Positions 60,609 through 64,000 of a stretch of DNA of 64,000 bases are shown here, piece after piece. Each line of letters starts with the position of its first letter. Positions within the stretch are counted from its first letter, which is position 1. The DNA comes from Ichthyophis bannanicus (lineage: Eukaryota; Chordata; Amphibia; Gymnophiona; Ichthyophiidae), in assembly GCA_033557465.1 (NCBI GenBank), contig CM066031.1:1670904800-1670968799 (forward strand), in the 5' to 3' direction. Both the position numbers and the translations under genes were made by a program. The notes under the pieces were generated by a model that did not search any database, was not told where the DNA came from, and saw only the letters and a list, made by a program, of their open reading frames with translations.

Positions 60609-62271
60609 ATTTTTAAAACATTTTTATTTATGAAATTTTTCAAATTAAATCAAGAAAGTTACAAAACATTCTTGCAGAAAAAGAGCAGATACATTTAGCA
60701 AAATCAATATTTCTAGATAAAACAAAAACAAAGCAAATCATAATTGAAACAAAATATCTACTCACCCTAGCACACAATAAGAGGGGCAATGCACAATGTG
60801 TTTAATCAAAAGAGAAAGAAATATGTGCAGCAAACTAAACCCAATTTTAAAATGAAGAGAGCTCAGCTGAAGCACCAATGGAGGACTCCAGGCGCTGAGC
60901 ATTAATGAAGGCGGTTAGTTGAGAGGGCTCATAAAAAATATAGGAAACAGCGTGATATTTCACTAAACATTTACAAGGGTGTTTTAATAAAAAGAGCTCT
61001 CCTAACTGTAAAACACTAGGACGTAGCAAAAGAAATTCCCTCAACGTTTCTGGGTTTCCCTGGCTAAATCTGGGTAGATACGAACCATTAATCCTCTAAA
61101 CAGCAAATTTTGTTTCCTAAAAAAGAGCTTTAACAGCCACTCTCTATCAGAAAGTAAAGCAAAGGTAATTAATAAAGTAGAAAGAACTGGAGACTCACAA
61201 TCAGATTGCTCCAATAACTCCGTAACATTCAATATATTCCCTTGCTCCCGGTCCCCCCCTAAATTAACCAAACCAGGTGTTAACTTAGCCTTGGGTAAGT
61301 AATAAATCTTAACCAAGGGCGGAATCAAATCAGGGGAGACCCCCAACACATCTACTAAATATTGTCTAAACATTTCTCTAGGGGGCACAGTGATAAGCCT
61401 GGGAAAATTAATTAATCTTAAATTATTAGCTCTAGACAGATTGTCCAAATGTTCCAACTTAGCTTGTACTGAGAAAAAGTTCTTCTTGAATGCATCTTAT
61501 TGATCTTCGAGAGCAGAAACTTTTCTCCGGATCTCCACCACTTCAAACTGTGTTTCCACAACCTTCCGCTCCAGCTCCTCCACCGCAGCCACTGAATTAT
61601 TCACCTTCTGATCCAATAATGTAATCTGTGGCACCAACACCTCTCCTTGGGAAAGAATTGCCTGCCAAATAGCCTCCAAAGTAAAGTTATCCAGACGCTG
61701 AAGAGAAAAAACTAAACCCGGAGCCGCAGATGTTGAAAAAGCCTCCATTTTTGCTGGTGTCTCTCCTCCACACACCACAGGTAACTCCTGCCCTGTGCAA
61801 ACTTCACCCAACGGTGCTGATGCTGGAAAGGAGCCGTGCTGCCCGAAGACTACACTCTCCTGCTTCCTCTGTCCCTCCGCTTCTGGCCCCCTCGAGCCAC
61901 CTGCTTCCCTCTGCAACAGGGGAGAACCAAGCTCCAAAAACCCCTCAGGCAGGGAGTGACCCCGGAAGACTTTCGGCGCCGGACTCAATGTGGAGACAGA
62001 TGAAGCCAAAGCAGCCGCCGAGTCACCCGACTCCGGCAAAGCTGCTGCTCGGCAGTCTTCCCCAGTTCCAACCGGGTCCCGGGCGGCGCGCAACACAAAG
62101 GAATCCAGAGGTACAGATGCAACCGGCGTAGAGGTAAAGGGGGGGGGGGCTGAGAGAGCAAGAAGCCACCGTTCCCCTTGCGTTTCTTGCCCATTAGGGC
62201 TCCAAGAAAAAACGCGCTCACACCAGTCAGTCGGCTGCCGCCATCTTGGTTAAAGCACCTCCCCCCAATCT
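60609..62271 (-). mobile_element. HAL1-like element: L1 derivative with ORF1 only
   Basis: Minus strand, about 1.66 kb, bracketed by TATATCTATT at 60,599-60,608 and 62,272-62,281. The 5' end has CTTTAACCAAGATGGCGGCA, similar to L1 leaders. ORF1 remains span 62,194-60,847. They pass straight into about 230 bp of 3' non-coding sequence ending CATAAATAAAAATGTTTTAA, with no ORF2 between. Such ORF1-only derivatives are known in mammals as HAL1. Confidence 0.75.
60847..62194 (-). pseudogene. L1-type ORF1 protein of the HAL1-like element
   Basis: A likely start at 62,194 (MGKKRKGNGG), then a frame shift in a run of ten G on the plus strand at about 62,139-62,148. A long frame from 62,096 contains a coiled coil (LEELERKVVETQFEVVEIRR-like, ending SALEDQ). 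A single TAA at 61,497-61,499 follows. The RRM-like part continues in the same frame (NNLRLINFPRLITVPPREMF, PLVKIYYLPKAKLTPG, LLKLFFRKQNLLFRGLMVRI). One more frameshift near 61,040 leads to REFLLLRPSVLQLGELFLLK and the end at 60,847. Three lesions in total. Confidence 0.78.
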
Positions 62272-62281
62272 TATATCTATT

Positions 62282-62529
62282 TTTGAGTTATGTTCCAACT
62301 GATTTGATTTTTGTTTTTGTTCTGTTTATAATTATCAGGCATCTTTTAATGTGATACTTAAACATTCTTTGTGTCGGTCTGTCCTTTTTAGAATCATTCA
62401 TGAGCAATTATACCATTGATATATATATATTATTATATTTATAAATGTACATTTATATTTGTCTTAATAAGATATTGACTTTAATATATATATTTTTATT
62501 TTTTAAATTAATACCAATATATATATAAT
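62282..62529. other. AT-rich flank
   Basis: AT-rich with (TA)n blocks near 62,425 and 62,515. No gene or family recognised. Confidence 0.6.
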
Positions 62530-64000
62530 TCTCCAGGAACAAGCAGGAAGTCAGTCCTCACATATGGGTGACGTCGGCGCCAATGGAGCCCTCATGGGGA
62601 GCAAATCCCCAGCTTTCTAAGAAAGCCTTTGGGAATTGCATCACGCATGTGCGGTCCCCTTCCCACCCAAGGGTGCCATCTTGCTCAGTCTCCTTTTTTC
62701 TGCAGAGCCCAACGGACGTCGTCCAAGTTCCCTTGCGAAAGACGTGTTTAGAAGTCAGAAAAATTATTTTCTGCCTGACCGGTTCGACGCTGGTTCCCCC
62801 TCCCGCCTTCAGCTCGGTACACCGGTATCGAGTCCGGTCCAAATTTTCAGTTTTTGTCCTTCGTGACTAGTGTTAGCGCTCTTTTTATTTTTCACTGGCA
62901 GCCCGGTCCTTTGACCTTGCAGGGGCCCTTTTTCCCCTGATGACTGCCACCAGGTTTAAGAAGTGTGATCGGTGTACGAAGTTAATGTCCCTCACCGACA
63001 CACATGACTGCTGCCTCCGTTGCCTCGGGCCCGACCATGACCCGAAGGTCTGTGGCCCGTGTAGGAAAATGTCCTCCAAGGCCTTGAGGAGCAGGCAGCA
63101 GCAACATGATAGAATTTTTCCTGAGTCCACACCCACCTGGGCCCAGACCTCATCGGAGGCCTTGACATCTCAGGAGCTCTCTGATCCTGAGCAGCGTCAG
63201 GTGTCCTCTAAATGGGGGTCTCCTTCGCAGAAACACCAGAGGAAGAAGAAATCTGTGAGGGTTGCATCGTTGGATAGCTCCGAGCGGCCTGGTCTCTCGC
63301 AGGTCAGGTTGCGGAGTCCTGACCGCCGCCTCAGATCCTTGGAGTCAGAGCGCCCAGCAAAACTCCCTCGTAAGGAACCGGAGATGCCGAGGCAGGTAAC
63401 CACAGTCCTCATTGTGGACTCTCCTCCGGGAGAACTGGCGTCAGGCCCTGACCCAGGGGCTGCAGAGTCTTCTGAGTTCGGTCTCAGAATGGTGGCCTTG
63501 GAGCGCAGCATGTCTGCCTTCATGGACCAGCAGCGGGCGCTGATTGCCAGTCTCATTGGTCCATCCGCCCTGACCACCAGGACTTCGACGTCTAAGTTGA
63601 CCCGGAGGCCGAGCCGATCCTCAAGACCCTAAGAATTCGAGTCGATCCTCGGCCAAGATCCCCCTCGACCTCCCGTTCAGGACCAAGTTAGTTGACGCCA
63701 ATTCCACCGGCGTTGGGGCGGTCGAGGCCGGAGCCGCTCGATTCCTCTTCGGAAGAGTCAGGATGGGAGACAAAAGACGAGGAGTCACCGGACACCCATT
63801 GGACCAAGTACATCCCCTCGGACTCCCTGGGATCTGAACCTCCGAGAAGGACCCCACCGGAGGATACTCGGTTCTTGGACTTCGTCCAGGACATGGCAAA
63901 GGCTTTGTCATTCCCAGCGGAGGCCGAGGAGGAGCCTTGAGCCGAAGAGCTCGAGATCCTCCAGTATGACTGTCCCCCTCAGAAAGCCCTTACTGTACCG
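62530..64000 (+). mobile_element. DIRS retrotransposon F, 5' part (right side outside the window)
   Basis: Starts CTCCAGGAACAAGCAGGAAG and CTCACATATGGGTGACGTC, almost the same as the left end of D at 22,951, and reaches the window end inside gag. The leader and gag start correspond closely to D (for example AGAAAGCCTTTGGGA and CCCAAGGGTGCCATCTTGCT). Confidence 0.88.
62940..64000 (+). pseudogene. DIRS F gag-like protein, frameshifted, incomplete at the window end
   Basis: ATG 62,940, then KKCDRCTKLMSLTDTHDCC, CLGPDHDPKVCGPCRKMS, a Cys/His zinc-type array, and a basic Ser/Arg-rich stretch to the stop at 63,630. The protein continues in another frame from about 63,690 (SGWETKDEESPDTHW, TRFLDFVQDMAKALSFP) to a TGA at 63,938, then EELEILQYDCPPQ. 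The same order is seen in D. The rest lies outside the window. Its function is inferred, as for E. Confidence 0.82.

Overview
The window is vertebrate nuclear DNA made almost entirely of transposable elements. I recognise no host protein-coding gene, rRNA or functional tRNA gene. The mix is DIRS tyrosine-recombinase retrotransposons in at least two families, CR1 LINEs with an 8-bp 3' tail repeat, L2-like LINEs, L1/Tx1-type LINEs, tRNA-derived SINEs and hAT elements. It suggests a large, repeat-rich amphibian genome, most likely a caecilian. That taxonomic call is inference from repeat content, not from a host gene.

Layout. 1-4.4 kb: right part of a DIRS element (A, + strand) with a 325-bp internal duplication. 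4.6-6.6 kb: a decayed L2 LINE (-) holding a SINE. 6.8-19.65 kb: a CR1 LINE (-) broken by two nested stacks. One is DIRS B (6.8-14.45 kb), which carries a 2.84-kb DNA transposon with an intact transposase-like ORF exactly in its internal complementary region (ICR). The other is an LTR-like insertion (about 15.3-18.2 kb) holding a 2.1-kb hAT-type element with a giant palindrome. 19.65-30.97 kb: DIRS C (+), whose RT is split by DIRS D (22,949-28,607), a member of a second DIRS family. 30.97-36.2 kb: fragments of L1, DIRS (G), CR1, SINEs and L2-like LINEs. 36.3-37.3 kb and 53.65-53.9 kb: inverted copies of an unclassified repeat (R1).

37.5-41.2 kb: an L1-type LINE (-) with an in-frame deletion and a second palindrome-bearing hAT element. 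41.2-53.5 kb: an L2-like LINE (-) split by a nearly complete CR1 (-), itself split by a full-length L1 (44,488-50,399, -) with a 15-bp target-site duplication, an intact ORF1 and an ORF2 broken by one frameshift. 54.6-60.0 kb: DIRS E, with long inverted terminal repeats (ITRs), an ICR and an intact 761-codon gag but no recognisable polymerase or recombinase. 60.6-62.27 kb: an ORF1-only L1 derivative (HAL1-like). 62.5-64.0 kb: the 5' part of DIRS F, cut by the window end.

The elements relate as insertions into one another, not as an operon or pathway. Repeat symmetries inside host elements (the ICR of B, a tandem repeat around E, the RT codons of C) act as built-in empty sites and fix several insertion points to the base. 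Most interesting are the intact DNA transposon of a poorly described family at 11,175-14,010, the shared minisatellite-plus-palindrome architecture of the two hAT elements, and a splice-donor-like CAG/GTAAG at the right end of every DIRS whose right end is visible.
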